DNA of 64,000 bases, taken from the NCBI GenBank assembly GCA_949752745.1, contig OX457028.1:22242352-22306351 (forward strand), in the 5' to 3' direction. Shown one piece after another: positions 26,346 to 41,065 of this stretch (position 1 is its first letter; each line of letters begins with the position of its first letter). Both the position numbers and the translations under genes were made by a program. Below the pieces are notes generated by a model, which ran no database searches, had not been told where the DNA came from, and saw only the letters and a program-made list of their open reading frames with translations. The DNA is from Protula sp. h YS-2021 (lineage: Eukaryota > Annelida > Polychaeta > Sabellida > Serpulidae).

Positions 26346-29300
26346 TTCCAAATAAATACTTCGAGAAAAACACCAGGGGGGACCATGATTTGAAAGTGGT
26401 TTTTGTTTTGGAAATAAGGAATACCTAGGAATTTCAGAAAAAAACTAGGAAAACTAGAAAATACTAGGAAAGTTTGAAAGTTTGTATTACTGTGTCATGT
26501 TTCATTACAGAGCGTTGCCCTATCTGTATCATGCAATCGCCCAAAAGTTCAATTTTATATCCTTGACCTCGTGGGGTCGTCACATTAACGTCAATGTTTG
26601 CTTAGACGGTAGGCCCGTTTATAGAGATTGTTATTGAATTGTCATATAATTGCTAGTCTACGAGGAAAGCACCAATAAAGTGTAACAGAATATAACAAAT
26701 ATGTGTGTTTGCCCCTTTTAACTCACAACTTTGAATCTTGTGCGCGAAGATGTCAAACGGTTCTTTACTTTACATGGGCCATAAAGCAATATTTCTGCAT
26801 TATGTAAAACTGTACAATATTAAGTTTCACTGATATATACACAAAGATATTAGACATTGCATTCTGTTACAAACGCTTATAACGTGCAATCTCAGTTCTT
26901 TATAAGGGAAAGGATAACACTGTTGTTGCGGTGACTTCTGAACTGTAAACAGGAGCCGAAATAAGAAGCAAAAATTTGCCGGTACAGTCAGAAGGTCGCA
27001 TGGATTGCCATAGACCAGTCGTATATTTACGATACTTGCACGGCTAATCAGGTTCTTGAATTGGTAAATAAAAAGTTCCTTTCTGATTTGATGACAGGCG
27101 TTTGACAAATCTAACTTTGATCTATTTCACAACTAGCTGTTACATGGGCCAGTGTCTCGTAATGTTTTTAAACAAAATTGCAAATTGAGTCAAAAGTGAC
27201 GTGTTCGGTCAATGACAAATTTTAGAAAATTTCAGATATTGTTAACTATGCCCTTAAACATTCATTTTGCCAGAAAAAATCTACAATTTAGTCCAACATC
27301 CACCATCTTTAGAATGCTTGCGAATCGATAAGAATTCCAAAGCTCCTTTTCAACTTCTCATGAATTTCACAATAACATTATAATCTAAATTTTATAAACA
27401 AAAATTTTGCAAGTACTGCTTACAACGCTTGGACAGCATAGAAAGGAATTTCTAATGGCTTTCATAAGTACTCAAGGCCATGGCGAAATCTAATGACGTA
27501 GTGTTCCTGATATCAGGGAGGTATTGGATGGTTGCCAACATCCGACGTATTCTTTAATCTAAGCTCCTGTGGCAAAAACCACTTCGGTACACTTAACAAC
27601 AAAATACGAAATGGACAACAGAAGAGACAATACTCACGAAAAGGGTTTGTGTACACATTGATATGCTCTTCACTAGATGACCTGAATGAGCTAAAATACT
27701 TGATTCCTTGCTTAAAACTAATAATTTGCCTGAAGCATGGTGGTGGTTGGTAAACAGTTCCAGCCCAATATGTGTGTTATGAAGAAATATTTTACTAAGG
27801 CTGTTGACTTGTAGTACAAGCAAAACACCATTTCTAATACTGTCGATATTCATATCATTAAGTGACATAAAATCGTTTCTCAGGAACATACGGCTTGTTC
27901 TGTGCTTAAATTCAAAGAGCACATTCTAAACTGCGAGACTGTATCAAGAGCATTAAGATGGTTGATAGAACCACATTGCGACTGTCCAATATGAGACCTG
28001 GCATGAAGATTAAGCTTGTACCTTTGTTGATGACGGATGCCTCGAAATTCTTCTTCGTCCTAAATGATATTGTAATAGTGCTGTGCGCAAGGGCTTATTC
28101 AAATCTGTCTTTAAAAATATGATTGTCGGTATAAAACTGAAGGTTTTTATTTCTTGAAACTTATTTTATAAGTAAAATCTTCCTTATCAATTTGTCAAAA
28201 ACCAACAACCAGTCAGGGTTGCTACAATAACAACACAATAATAACATTCCCAAAGTTATCGCCACCATGATCTACAATCGGGAGACAGTGTGAGGGCATG
28301 CACAAAAGGTTGTTCCCCTTGTGTGAGTGGGTAAACACATCGAAGAGATTATAGAAGCAGCAGAAGTGCAGTGACTTGATGATATCCCATAATATAAAGC
28401 AACACGTTGCCGTGGTGTATCGATGAGCTGACCAGTACACTGTACACACGAGCAAGCAGCGATCACATGATCGACCTGGCTGTTGCAATGAAGACAACAG
28501 GTATTTAAGTTCCTGTGGCAAAAAAAACCATCGCAGTACAGAAATCGATTCAAGCAAATATTCACGGGATAAATAAACAACACTGAGGGGAGTAAATAAC
28601 AAATCCAGCATTCCGATAAAGTTTATTTGCCAGGCTTCTTAGCTTTTTGCTTATAATATTTCGTAGGTCACTTTATGTCCCTATACTGAGAAGGACTTTG
28701 ACGAATCACTGATTCAGTGGCAACAAATAGGCTCAGACTATGGAGATTAGTTAATGAATAGGTTGCATACTCTTGTCTATAAAGCTTTTAAAGGTATTAG
28801 TCGATGGCCAGCTACCGATAGGCGGCGAATCTTTTATAGACACTTCCGTAAAGCATTGTCTGAGTAATCGAATAAGCTGAGCTTCCAGGCAATCCAATTT
28901 TTATAGGTTGGCTAACAGCCAGCAGGTCAAATATTGGAAAATGATAAGACCTATGCTCCTGCTCAGTATCTTTTGACATTTCGTGATCTGTGTGAACACA
29001 TAGGCAGTCGAATGACCGAATGTTTAATGAATCGAATTATATGAATTGATTGAACTTGAGAGGTCTATGTTAAGAAACCAACCCTTAACTTTTTTGTCAA
29101 AAATGAAACTGTACAATCCGTCCTGTGTCACTGACATAAAATTTTCTTGTTTAACAACTTCCGAATCATCATATCGTCTCCCTTGAATAATATGGTATAT
29201 CCCCACCGCGGCCACCTGATCACCTTTTTGAGGACCCCACTCTCTGCCAGGCTTTCCATAAGTGCTTTAATCTTCCACCTATGAACAAATTTACACTTGA

Positions 29301-32300
29301 TTTGCTCTCTAGAATAGCTTGCTTTACGCATATATCGGGGGAGGAAAGGTGAGGCGTCTCCCTCAGATACCTTGATTGGCTGCTTCCTAGGTTTAGACAG
29401 CATAGTCGGTACCTTCTTGTCTCGAACTTGCCCTTCTTTGTAAACGATCTCTTCTTAGATGCCGGAGCCGGTGCGGCTTTGGCTTTAGTGTAGACGTAAG
29501 AGGTCCCCCGCATCAACGCGTCTTGAGATTTAGCTCTTGACTAATCAATAATTTCACGCGATAAGTCTGCGATGTCACTGGAGCGAAACAAAGATGATGT
29601 GCATCGTCTGACGTGAGATTTGAATGAGGCAATGTTTTATCCCTTCTGGGGATAATGAGTGAGCTCAGAAGGTTGTAAAGGCGCGTTTGGCAATACTCTT
29701 AAAAAAATGGCCAGCACTTGGCTGCAAAAATTGTCTCAATTCCTGAAATGAAAAAAGAAATAATGCACAATTGCTTAGGTACTGTTCCTCCAGGAAGCGA
29801 CAGTTTCTCTCAATCAGCGTGACGCTGGAGTCCTGGGTACGTTTAACGGTCAGTGCGAAGTGTTTGTTGGATAGGTTGAGGGCTGGTTCTGCAAGAAGTC
29901 GCCCGCTGCTTGATGTAGGGTGTCTTGAAGCAGTAGTGACTGAATGGATCTCGACTACGGATGATATCTAACGGTGTGTAGATCGTTCGTGATGTTCTTG
30001 GAAACAGACTGCGGGTCGCTGCCTACAGCTGTTGTCTAACTGTCTGTTGTGGCTGTTGAACGAACTGATTGAGGTACCAGTTGAGACTCTCCATCACTGG
30101 CATCTTCTAGCGTCTCCTCTCCGACCTAGATCCGGAAGACGAGGATGTGGACGCATCACCTAAATCATTTTTTGTGTCCTTTGGCTGAAGCACTTTGGCA
30201 TGTCAATGATCTTGCGCTCCGGTCAATGAGGAACAGTGTCGGGCTTCGCTGTTGTAGCAGATGGATGCGACAAGAAGTCAGCAGAAATACCATTAAGTTA
30301 GTATTTGCTGATGCGAGTCCCTGCAGTAACAGACAAAACATATTCTAATGTATTTGAATGCAGATTCAAATTGATTGCTAAACGCTTCAAGGGTGACAAT
30401 TGCGAAGTTAGCTCCATAGTTAACAGTTGAAGCAGTCTCAATAGTTAGAGTTTGAACAACCGACATTTGTCACTTAGCAGAAAGTCAGGGGCTGTTCGAT
30501 GTCTTTGTGAGTAACTACAGTCTCGGATGTAAGCCCAGTTTCTTTCGTAATAGTCGTAGTGTGTGCAGAAGGAAGTGTCGGAGTCGATATTCAGAGCTTG
30601 TGGGATGGAAGACAATACAGCAGTTTCTTTTTCTGCGGCCCCATTCTAAGATCAGAGTGCGAAAGCGGCAAAATGGCATAATCAGCAAAAGTTGTAACGA
30701 AAGCAAAGAAACATTCGTCTTGCGAGAATTGTCGCGGCCACGTCAATATGGGCAAACTGTTGAGAGTGTGGCTGTACTATGAATAAGGATACCGTCGACA
30801 CACAGGTAAGTGTGCAAAGAGTGTGAGGGTCCTCCGAACGCTTAATATGTCCGCATGCCTCCCCGGTATCTAAACACGGAGAGCAATGTTTTAAGTATAC
30901 AGCAATATATGAGCATAGTCAATACGTATAAACATAAACCATTATAGTATGACTTGCTTACATATATAAAACGACATAATTGAGCATAGAAAATCATATA
31001 GATTCACACGCATTGCTACTGTACGACTCATGTTAGCAAAATAAGGTTAGAACCGCATGTGAGTGAGCATGAGTGGCGTAAAGAAATGGTACTAGGGCAT
31101 CTTATCATGTCTTATCGAAGTGGAGTAAAATACACAAATAAGCAACCAGGTATCTGTAAAAATCGAGCAGCAGCATGACTCGATGTAAATCACGTTAAAA
31201 GAATGTACGTGTGCGTACATGTCTGCTCCGTGATAGGTGGCGTGACGTGGCAAACAAACATGGAGTTGGCTGGAGGAACCCTTGTCACGTGATGAAGTAA
31301 GACGCGTCTGAGTTTAATGTCACCAGTAGCAACGACAGTCAACAGGTCATTATAGCAACGACACGACATGCAGACAACTGCTATGGAATCACATAAAGGA
31401 AGACAAACTCACGATTTAATCGATGTATCTTTGAAGAACCGAAATTTTGAAGGGGACAAGAATTCACACACAACCGGGAAAAACCTTAAAACTTGTGTAA
31501 TCATATTTTGCACACGGATAGTTCATGGTTATCGCCATGACGCTGGATGGTTTGGTGAGGGGGTGGATGGGAGGGGGAATAAATGATCGTTGTCTTTGCG
31601 CAGTGCTTCTTATACTGCCTCTTGATATCTTAATGTCCATGAACTTGGTTATTGGTTCAAAGTGCATGTTTCATCCTACTCACGGCTGACGAAGTTGGAA
31701 AGTCAATTAACAAATCACCAGCAGCCATTTGATTCTTTATGGTAAGACCGTTTCTTAACTCTTAACTATGTATCGCTCTTGCAGACGATTCCGACGTAAA
31801 GGAAATTGTTTTTATAAACCATACAGCGGTAAAATATGTTAAACTTTACCCTTTCACAAGCTATATAATAGGTCCACTGTAGTAAGAGCAAAATATTGCT
31901 AGCCTTTGTTCTTTTCAGGTTCTAACAAAACAATGAGACAGAAATTCTGAGATGAAAAATGAGACAAAGGAAAATCCGACTGATACGAAGTGAAAGTGTA
32001 TCTGTAAGGAGACGTAAAATTAAGATTTAGTAGAAAACACGAATAAGATCAAAAGAAGACAAGTTAACGCGAGAAAAGCCATTCCAAATAGAGAGGGAAA
32101 AGGCTGCTCTTAATTTAGCTCTACACTATTTTTCGTAGCAGCAGCAAATGAAAAACTGAAAAGAACAAAGTTGAAAAAATATGAAATAATTCCATCAAAT
32201 GATCTCTTTTACTTTCTTGCTTTTTCAGGCACAACCCAAGAAGTTGGTAAAATGATATTATGCTTTACAAATTTGAACGCACAATTCGTCCGAAAATTGT

Positions 32301-35300
32301 TATTATTTTGCATAAAAAGGCAAACCATTCCTTTGTTTTGCTCACCAGCTCACTAATCAGTAGAATGTTTAACAAATTAAAAACGTAAAGATAGTGTTTC
32401 AGTTGATAAACTCGAAACAGACTTTCAGCAAGATGGTTCTAATTTTTTGTAGTAGCAGCAACGTAAAGGTAGTATTTTAGTCGATCAGCTCAAAATAGAA
32501 ATACAGCAAGGCGGTGCCAGTTCTTGTTTACAGCAGCAACTATGGTTTCTTTTGGTTTGAAGGTGTATTTAGTTTTTGTAATAATTAGGAGTGGAACAGA
32601 ACAAAAAAACATAACTGACCGATCAAAATAAAAGAATGCATCTTTAAATAAAAACGTAAAGATTTCCGAAAGTTAAATTGGAATGGCAAAAAAAGTCAGA
32701 AAAAGTTTTTGTATGAACGATTTGAAAAAGACATATTATCTGATCACAAAAGGCAGATGGATTGACTCTAGGAGTAAAAATACAAAGCAGTAACTACAAT
32801 AAACCATTTATGACACTGTGCACAATTTACAAAAATATCGATGTCGAACAAAATAATATATACAACTTCACATTCAACCTAATTTCGTAGCAAAGAGCAA
32901 ATTAAATTAACAGATTAGTGAATCGGTTAATGCTCTCTATTTTAAACAAACATCGAGGATGTTGGCAATAACCAACGAGTTTACTTAACCCACTATTTCT
33001 TGATAATTAAAAATATTTACTGCAATTCTCTTTCAATTTTGAAAACAATGAACTGAAAATCATTCACAAAATGCAAAAGATTTATGCATAAGATATTTAA
33101 TGTATCTGCACTTAAAATTTATAAAGTATCGTTAAGTTTAGCTTCTTTTGAAAAAAGTGTATACGTTTATTTGTTATTCAGAGAGATCTGTCATTAAAGG
33201 AATCTTTGACATCAAAAGGTGTTAGCAAGCTCAATCGTAATGTTTGTTGTAAAGACATTACGAATGAATGTTTTTACCTGTACCTGTTTTTACCTGCATA
33301 CATTCCAACCATTGTTGGAATGTATACTTTTGTTCTGATGGAATCGTAGTCAGTGATCGTTTGTTTTTTAAATCTGTTTTACGTAGCTTTTGACAAAAGA
33401 ACTGGGCAGGGCCTAATAATTGCAGAGGAGTGAGGCTGTAGCAGGTACCTCAATTTGAGCCTCAAAGGTTTGATTTTTACCATAACAGAGCAAAGAGATA
33501 AAATATTTTCTGTAGGGGTTGTTGTTGCTTCCTCTGCTATACGTCTGCATTTTAAGTGGATAATGTGATACTGGATTGCTTTTTACCAGATCATGTTTAA
33601 GCTGGCTGCCATTTGATTCCGACATGTTTGGAATTTAAAGGGAGTTGTGCTTGATATTGTTATTGCTGTGGTCGCTGATTATCTTTTCAATAAATTCTAG
33701 TTCTCTATTTTCTATAACAGTTTCACTTCCATACAATAGCAACTCTGCCGTATGTTCAAAACTGTTTTGGCACACCCCATAGTTATATAGTCAATGAAAT
33801 TCTTTTTCGCAAAGTCTTGCATGGCATCGGACTTTATTTGCGGGCATTGACAGTTATCGACACAAACGTCGACACAAATCCTTGAGTCATACAGGATAGC
33901 CGAAGGTGAATCCATAGGTATATATAAGGTATATATCACTTTCACGATTGTCTTTCCCTTTGGAAGAATTCTCCTGTCGTCCCGCTTTTACTTCCAAGGA
34001 GGTTACAAAGGTTAAATATCATTAATTCTTAAATTAACAATCTGAAAGCTTATTATAAAAATTGTTTGAAACATGTCATTTTGCGTGCTGTCATATCGTA
34101 AATGGCATAAGTCGTGCAACTAATTTTCATACAATAACTTGGGATTAATCAAAACATCACTTTTAAGTTTAAACCAAAACGACGAAAACTATAGGAATAA
34201 AGGGTGTTGTTATTTTTCACGATTTTATGATTTAACAATGCTAGATGCGTAGAAATGTAGGTTCAGAAGTGATCAGTAATGATAAAAACTGCAAATACAG
34301 TTCAGCATAATGTATGGACAATGCTTACAATTTCTGCTTAAGTCATGCAATTCAGACAGAAATATACAGTACTCTTACATTCCAAGATCGAAAATATTCT
34401 GTTAAAACTATGAGGTGGTCTAACCTGAACTGTAAGAGCAATTTTTTATGTCTTTACGAAAAGAACGCAGCACCTGATTAGCTAATGCCGTCAAAATATA
34501 TAATCTTAGTAGATGGTAACTATGAACAGATTCTTAAGAATGCATTGAATACACACCAATTGCAAAACAGACTTGAATGAAGAATATCTGAACAGTATTT
34601 CTGTCAAGGGACTGGAGTAGAGCTGTAAGTATAGTAACGTTGTAAATACTGGTAAAAGATAACTGGGTAGAAATGTTATAATCCCCCTTCACAAACTGTT
34701 TTGCCACTCTATCGTTTCGTGCTTCTCTTTGCAGCTGAATGCATTTTTAAGCAGTTGTAATGAAAGCAACGTGATGGGATGGAAAATATTTAAGACTTTT
34801 AATAAACAAAAATGTGGCTAGGTGAGAATGGGCAAAATGTTTGTGACCGCTTATCCGTCTGTATGCCTATCCGTATATTCGTAACAATTTTCTTCTAAGC
34901 ACGATTAAGACAAAAGCTGTGAAATTTGGGTGATCAGCAGATTAGTGTTTGGTGATATTCAGTCATCATTCAGGGTCCCGCTTGAAACCTCAATAAACCG
35001 GGTAGTGAGCTAATTGGTCAGGTTTCTCAAGGTGTCCGATATACTAAGGTTCCTCATTTTACACATTTTAACGCAATATAATTGCAATATTTTGCCTGTA
35101 CAAAGATATTCTGGATTTCACACTTCAATTTCTGACAATGGCAAATGACACACGACTTGTTTGGAAGAATGAGGAATGTCTGCCAGAAAACAAAATCTAT
35201 CTCCTGACCTTTTGGCAACCGCAGAGAAATAGGGGGAAGCGGAAAAAATAGTGAATGAAAAAATAGTAAAGGATTAAAAAAGTCGTAATATTTCATGTGA

Positions 35301-37154
35301 CAGTGTGTGCAATCAAATTCTTGTTTCCAAAGAAACCGTCTTGCATACTTACTCAATAAAAATAAATTATTTTTCTATTTAGGTTTTAACAATGTACTGT
35401 TTTTAACCCTTCTTTTCCTTGCCATTATTACCGTTACTACTATTTTCGTTACCATTTTACCATACCTAAACCCGTATCCATTACTAATGACTATTTCTGT
35501 CCATGTTTTGCTTGTTGCATGTTCCGGGACACAGATACCAGGATCTTATCAAATGCTCTGGTATATTAGAGTTCTTTATACAGTGAAACTTGCATTTCGG
35601 ACCACGCGGGGTGTTCGGTGTTCGGATTAATGAGGTGTTCGGTTTACTGAGGATTCTTTATTATGGAAATGAACGGAAAATAAAAGGGACTGAAAAATTT
35701 GTCCGGTACAGCGAGTTGCCCGGTTTAGCGAGTGTATCTGGACCTAAGATTTCAATGTTTAAGTTCGCATTTTCATCTGTTTTTTTTCTAAATTGTGTAA
35801 ATAATGAGTTTATATACTTAACAAAAATCTATGAAACTCGTTTCACACACCACAGCTTGTTTCAAAGCGTTGCTACCTTTTTCTGAGTTGCTTGTGGCTT
35901 GTCCTTTTGCTATAGAGCACGGGAGGTATTCCGATCTCCGTCCGCTTTAATTCTCTTGTTTATAAATAGTCTACACATTAATAATCCAAGCTCGGTACAT
36001 GGATGACACGAAAGAAATTTTTACTCTTTCTAATCTGTCAAATCTTAGCGTTCTACTTAACATTTTATTCTTCGTCATTGCCGATTCTTGTAATATCTGT
36101 TAAATTTACGCCAGGCACATTTTCCCCTTTTATGTGCATTTTATTTTTGCTTAATAGTATTTTCCAAGCACCCAATGAAAATATATCGATTTCATTTCTG
36201 CATTCAGCATAAGTCTAAAGGGCCGGAAAGTCTTCCATTTAAAATTATAAATAAACAAAAATAGAAAAGGGCGAGGTACTTATATAAACAGCAATTTTAT
36301 GCAAAGGTGTTGTTAGAAATGCAGTTTAGAATTTTAATGAAGAAATATCAAAGAATTTATTTTGAAACAATTTAAAACTCTTATTATGAAAGTAATAAAA
36401 ATGCTTGAATTATTAATACCGGTCACATTTCTGTGTAATATCTTGACCTTTTTCATGGATCGTATTTTGACAAAAGGAATCTGGAAATGTTCATAATAAC
36501 TTGCCTTTTACTTTTAATTTAACTTTCAATTTAACATCTGGTCAACAGTCGACGTTTTAATGTAAATATTTATGTTCCTATTGTCATCATTTGCAAGTAT
36601 TATGTCTCTGTTAAGGTTTTTAAATGACTGAATTTTCCTTTGAAACATTGACTGTGAATGTGCAGACAAACTATCAACAAAACAACTAGATAGGGCAGAG
36701 ATCGGAATATCACTCGAGTCTGTAACAAAAGAACAAATGACAAAAAGAAGAATAACAAAGCTTTGAAATAAATTGTTGTTTTTGAAGCGAGTTGACTAAC
36801 CCCATCACTTAACGCTTTGCTATTATTCTTTTTCTGCTACTCATGTGCCTTTGATATGTTTCATTTGACTAGAATAAGCAAGCTGGAAACAGCAAACAGG
36901 CCAAATATATGTAGCATAGCTAATTTCAAGAACGTTTAAATAATAACAAATGAAAATGTAAATCCTTAGTGAATATATACTAACAGAGAAAGAAAGTATA
37001 CAGCAACTTTGAGCACCAGAATGTCAAAAGCTACTTATCAAAATTTTTTAACACTTCACACGTCGAAAGTTATAAAAATGCTGTGCAGCTGGACAAAACA
37101 TGAAAGCGACACTCCTTCCGATAAAAAAGTAAACGCAACTCGAGTATTACACGG
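26346..37154. other. Host intergenic or intronic DNA, no supported gene
   Basis: About 10.8 kb with only short ORFs. Minus-strand frames at 29024-29516 show some protein-like character (Lys/Arg-rich, overlapping frames) and could be a decayed exon, but no family is recognised. The segment 35580-35750, with repeated GGTGTTCGG and a TACAGTGAAACTTGC start, looks like a fragment of a DNA transposon. Nothing else stands out. Confidence 0.4.
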
Positions 37155-37760
37155 ATGACATGTTTGATTTACACAAACAAGTCATCATGCATCATCGACT
37201 ACTACCGTGTATGTCCGCCATTAGCTCTGAGCATAGCTTGGATTCGTCTTGCTACTGACGTAACCAATGTGTTGATCCTCTACTGTACATCCCCAGTTAA
37301 CGCGAGATTGACGCCGATGGGTATCATACATGAGACCGACCACTGGTCGGAGACAACGAATTCCACACCCGCGAAGGCGATTAATGACTGTCTGACTGGA
37401 AATTCGTGGATTGTGAATGCCTGGGGTCTCGTTAGTAGTCATTACAGCAATGTGAAAAAGGCCACGTGTTGTAAACGAATCCTTCGATCGTGACGAGCGG
37501 TCGTCAAACGTGGTCGACCACTACGGGATCTGTCCAGAGTAGTGCCAGTCTCTTTATATCGTCTTTCCAAGCGATATATTGCAGAGCGAATACAATCAAA
37601 GCACCTAGTGAGGTCTCTTTCAGAGGATACACTTAACATGCCGATTACTTGCTCTGTTTCCGCTTGTGTAAGCCGTGGCATTTTTATTCGTGATTGTTTC
37701 AAAAACTTTTCAATTGTTAAAACACTTGCCCATGTTTCAAATATAAATATAAAGACCATA
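37155..37760 (-). pseudogene. Tc1-like transposase remnant, internally deleted
   Basis: Minus-strand frames hold the N-terminal helix-turn-helix of Tc1 transposases (MPRLTQAE near 37680, GRPRLTTARHDRRI near 37520) and a second DNA-binding segment. They then jump to the usual C-terminal ANGGHTRY near 37205. The catalytic DDE region is missing between. Frame breaks near 37440. A non-autonomous relic. Confidence 0.8.
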
Positions 37761-40550
37761 CCTTAAGAAATAAAAAAAATTATTTAACTGTTTTACTATA
37801 TACCGTCTTTTTGGGAGATTGGGGTTAGTATATTTAAAACACTTTTCACAGAATGATTTATTTTATTTGCTTTCTGAATCATTGTCATAAGCTTTGGATC
37901 TATTATTGATCCTCTAATATAAAGTATTTTAGCAAAAATCACACTAAATTCATTCTAGACTTCTAGCTTTCAAAGCTACATATCAAAGTTTGCTCTAGTC
38001 TACAGGACACTGAGACTTTTTAAACTTAACGTTTTACTGTTGTCTGTTGTCCGAAAGATTGAGCAACAGATTTCATTCTTTCCAGTTGCTGTTACTGCGA
38101 AACAAATTTTTACATCGACTTGGGTAATTGGGTAATGGTTAATTTGAGCATCCGTTTCTGCAAAGTTAACATTGAAAAACACTTAACTGAGACAATCAAA
38201 TGATCATTGTGTTTGTTGCGAAGAGAATGTGTCACAGAAGCTAGCGTATAAACCGTATGAGTAACGAACCGATTATTGTGAGACTTGTTATTTTTTACAC
38301 CATCCAGTATTTTACAAACCAATATATTACTAAAAAATAACGCCAATGAACAGTTCATGGTGTGGCGTAAAACAGCAGCTATATAGCAATCAGATACGGC
38401 GCATGTGTGATGGGAACTGGTGGAAAAAGTGCAACACTCCAAGGCCAGACTGTCGTATTGAATATCATCCTTCCTCTTGTGAGACTTGTGAGCGAGGGCC
38501 TTGTTCTCGTATTTCTCTTGATGACGTTTTCGGGACATGAAAGGCCTTGTAGCAAGAACAGGTAGTAGCGACTGTGTCAAATAAACTACAAATTAATCAC
38601 AAATTCATTTTAAAAAATTATGTCCAAATTCAAATAAACTTATGATTTGTTTCTGTATACAAAAGTATTTCATATATTTTTATACAATCGTTCCATAGAC
38701 ACCAACATAAGTGCAGGACAAATTCTCACAAAAGTTGTAAGGTTCTGTAAAGATATTTTCTTAAATAAATATACATTTGTCACAACTCTTTTTCAGTTCA
38801 ATTGTGCTTTGAATAAAAGAACTAAAATAAACTTTTTTATCAAGTGTTTGGTTTGTGAATGACTAATAGCTGTTCTCGTGCAAAAGCCTACAAAGCTAAA
38901 AAAAATTGCCCTGCTTAAAGTGAGCAGTAGAGAATCTTTCTATCCATAAACACATTTTTGCATTTTTTTTATATTTCCGCAACAGCTTATCAGCGCATGT
39001 TATTACAATTGGATTTGGAAATAATCAAATATAATACTTTTAAGACTGTCAAAGCGAATTGTAAGCAATTCCATTTTATTTTTATAGGATTTATCAACTG
39101 TTAACACATTGGGTCTAGAGGAACGTGGTTTACCAAACATCCGGACTACAATAATATTTCTGCAAGTTGTTGAGAAAGCGATCTCGAAATGATATCATTG
39201 TAGCTAGACGTGATCATATCATGGTTGCATTCTGGCGAATTTTTCTGTGACTGTCAATATTGTAAAGACACATATGTATAATTGTTCAATGTTCGGGCGC
39301 TTACACTCGTGACTTCTTAAGACCACAGTGGCTTTTTATTGTTTTTTTAGTATATACATATATTTATAGATACATATATATAAGGTATATATGTAGTTCA
39401 CCCTACCCATGGCAGCATTGACGTTTTATCTTTGTTACTCCTAACGGCATGTGATTGTCTAACCAACGTAAGACTTAAAGGGCTGAATTTGTTCATAATA
39501 TGCTGGCATTACTTAGTCTAATTACTGATACCGAGCAAGTGGCATAACACTTAACGTTCTCTACAAAGATTGCCTTACAGGATATAGAAATAATAGAAAG
39601 CTTTCTGGAAGCAGGCTTTAATGAATGTAAATATGCACACCCAGGATCAATCATATTGATAGCTGCTCCATTGTAAGGAATTGATGCACATAGCTTTACC
39701 TTATAGCAAAAGCAAAAATAATGTCACGCGTTCTATTTCTTACAGATACTGCGCACCAGATGCAAATAATTCATTTATTAAATGTAAAGCTATTGCAAAA
39801 GATTTGGGATCTCAGTGCTAAAATATTATACTTCCTGTTACTGTAGCAAACTATATTAATAAAAATGGTACACATTATGGTCGGAATAAAGGCATATTGA
39901 ATTTTTGGGGTATCAGCATGTATTGAAGGACACTTTACCAAGGCAATAAAAAGATCAACGAAACCCCTAATGAGTGTGCATTTTTACTGATTACCAGAAG
40001 CGTGAGTTTGTAATATGAAACAGTGGCTTTTTCGAATAAAGTGAACTCCAGCGAGGAAACAACAGATAATTTTTGATCTATTAATACCCGTGTTAAATTT
40101 TGGATTTTTATATACAGCGTAACAAAAGGATGAAGTCATCTTCCAGGTAAGACATATGATTAGCATATCAGTTGTCTCTAGTAATATCTTTTGAAATCTT
40201 TACAATTTTTAACCTAAAAGTTACTAAAATAATATGAGTAGATTTTACAAGAGTAAATTAAAGCAGTTGCTGTTAATTTATTGTTAAAATACAATACTGA
40301 TTTGCACGAGGACTATTTGCATTTCGAAACAAAAGATTGCAATGCAAAATGTGTATAGCGACTTGAAAGGTCGACGAAATCACAAGACTTGACGAATGCA
40401 GAGAGCAGCACGGTCCTCATAAACTCTGTCTCTCTGACTTCTGACTTAGAGAAGCACTAAATGTGCACCTGAGGATTTTAAAAATAAAGCTTAGAGTTCA
40501 AAGTTTGTTTGAGGTCAACATATAACAAGCTGCCTTTAAAATATTAATTA
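37761..40550. other. Host non-coding DNA
   Basis: No gene, RNA gene or clear element identified; short ORFs appear random. TATA-type AT repeats occur near 39350-39390. Confidence 0.4.
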
Positions 40551-40553
40551 ACA

Positions 40554-41065
40554 CTTGACAAGCCTTTGGCTTGCAAGGGTTATATGAATTTGTGCGAGCA
40601 AAATTCGTCCTTTTTTTTTCTTCTTGACAGTTTTTCCGATTTTTTGTGTCTTCTTCTTCTCTGACACTATGGACCCTAAGACCATGAAACTTGGGACTTA
40701 TGAAGAGCTTGATCTGAACATGTGCATGTCACTTTTTATTTTCGTCTTTGATTTCGTTTTCTTTGTTAAAACGCCATGTGAAAAGAATATATTTTTTGCA
40801 AGTAAATGCGTAGCACACAATACACATTTGCTCAGTGAGCTTTGTGCGAGCTCTCACTGCGTAAATAGATAACAAGGCGTATGCCTGATCAGTCAATAAA
40901 ACTTTAAGTCAACAACAACCAAACACTACTCGGCTTATAAGACGTATTCAAGCTGTGTTGTTTGCAAGATATTATTCAAGAAATAACCCATTGAAGGAAG
41001 TATTTCTGCGTTTTAATTTTTGTCCAGTGTTTAACATTTCGCTAGCGGAATGAGCTTCTAGTTTT
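40554..41065 (-). repeat. Dispersed repeat, copy 1 (inverted relative to 58531-58945)
   Basis: Shares with copy 2 both terminal hairpins (CCTTTGGCTTGCAAGG and ATTTCGCTTGCGAAAT-like) and the middle TGATCAGGCATACRCC ... CGCAGTGAGAGC segments, diverged. Probably a non-autonomous mobile element. Confidence 0.7.

Noticed and set aside
28222..28611. Cys-rich overlapping minus-strand ORFs
   Set aside because: Two frames are open at once, no zinc-domain spacing fits, and no supporting context was found.
29024..29516. Overlapping minus-strand frames with protein-like composition
   Set aside because: No family recognised, frames broken and no splice sites that join them convincingly.
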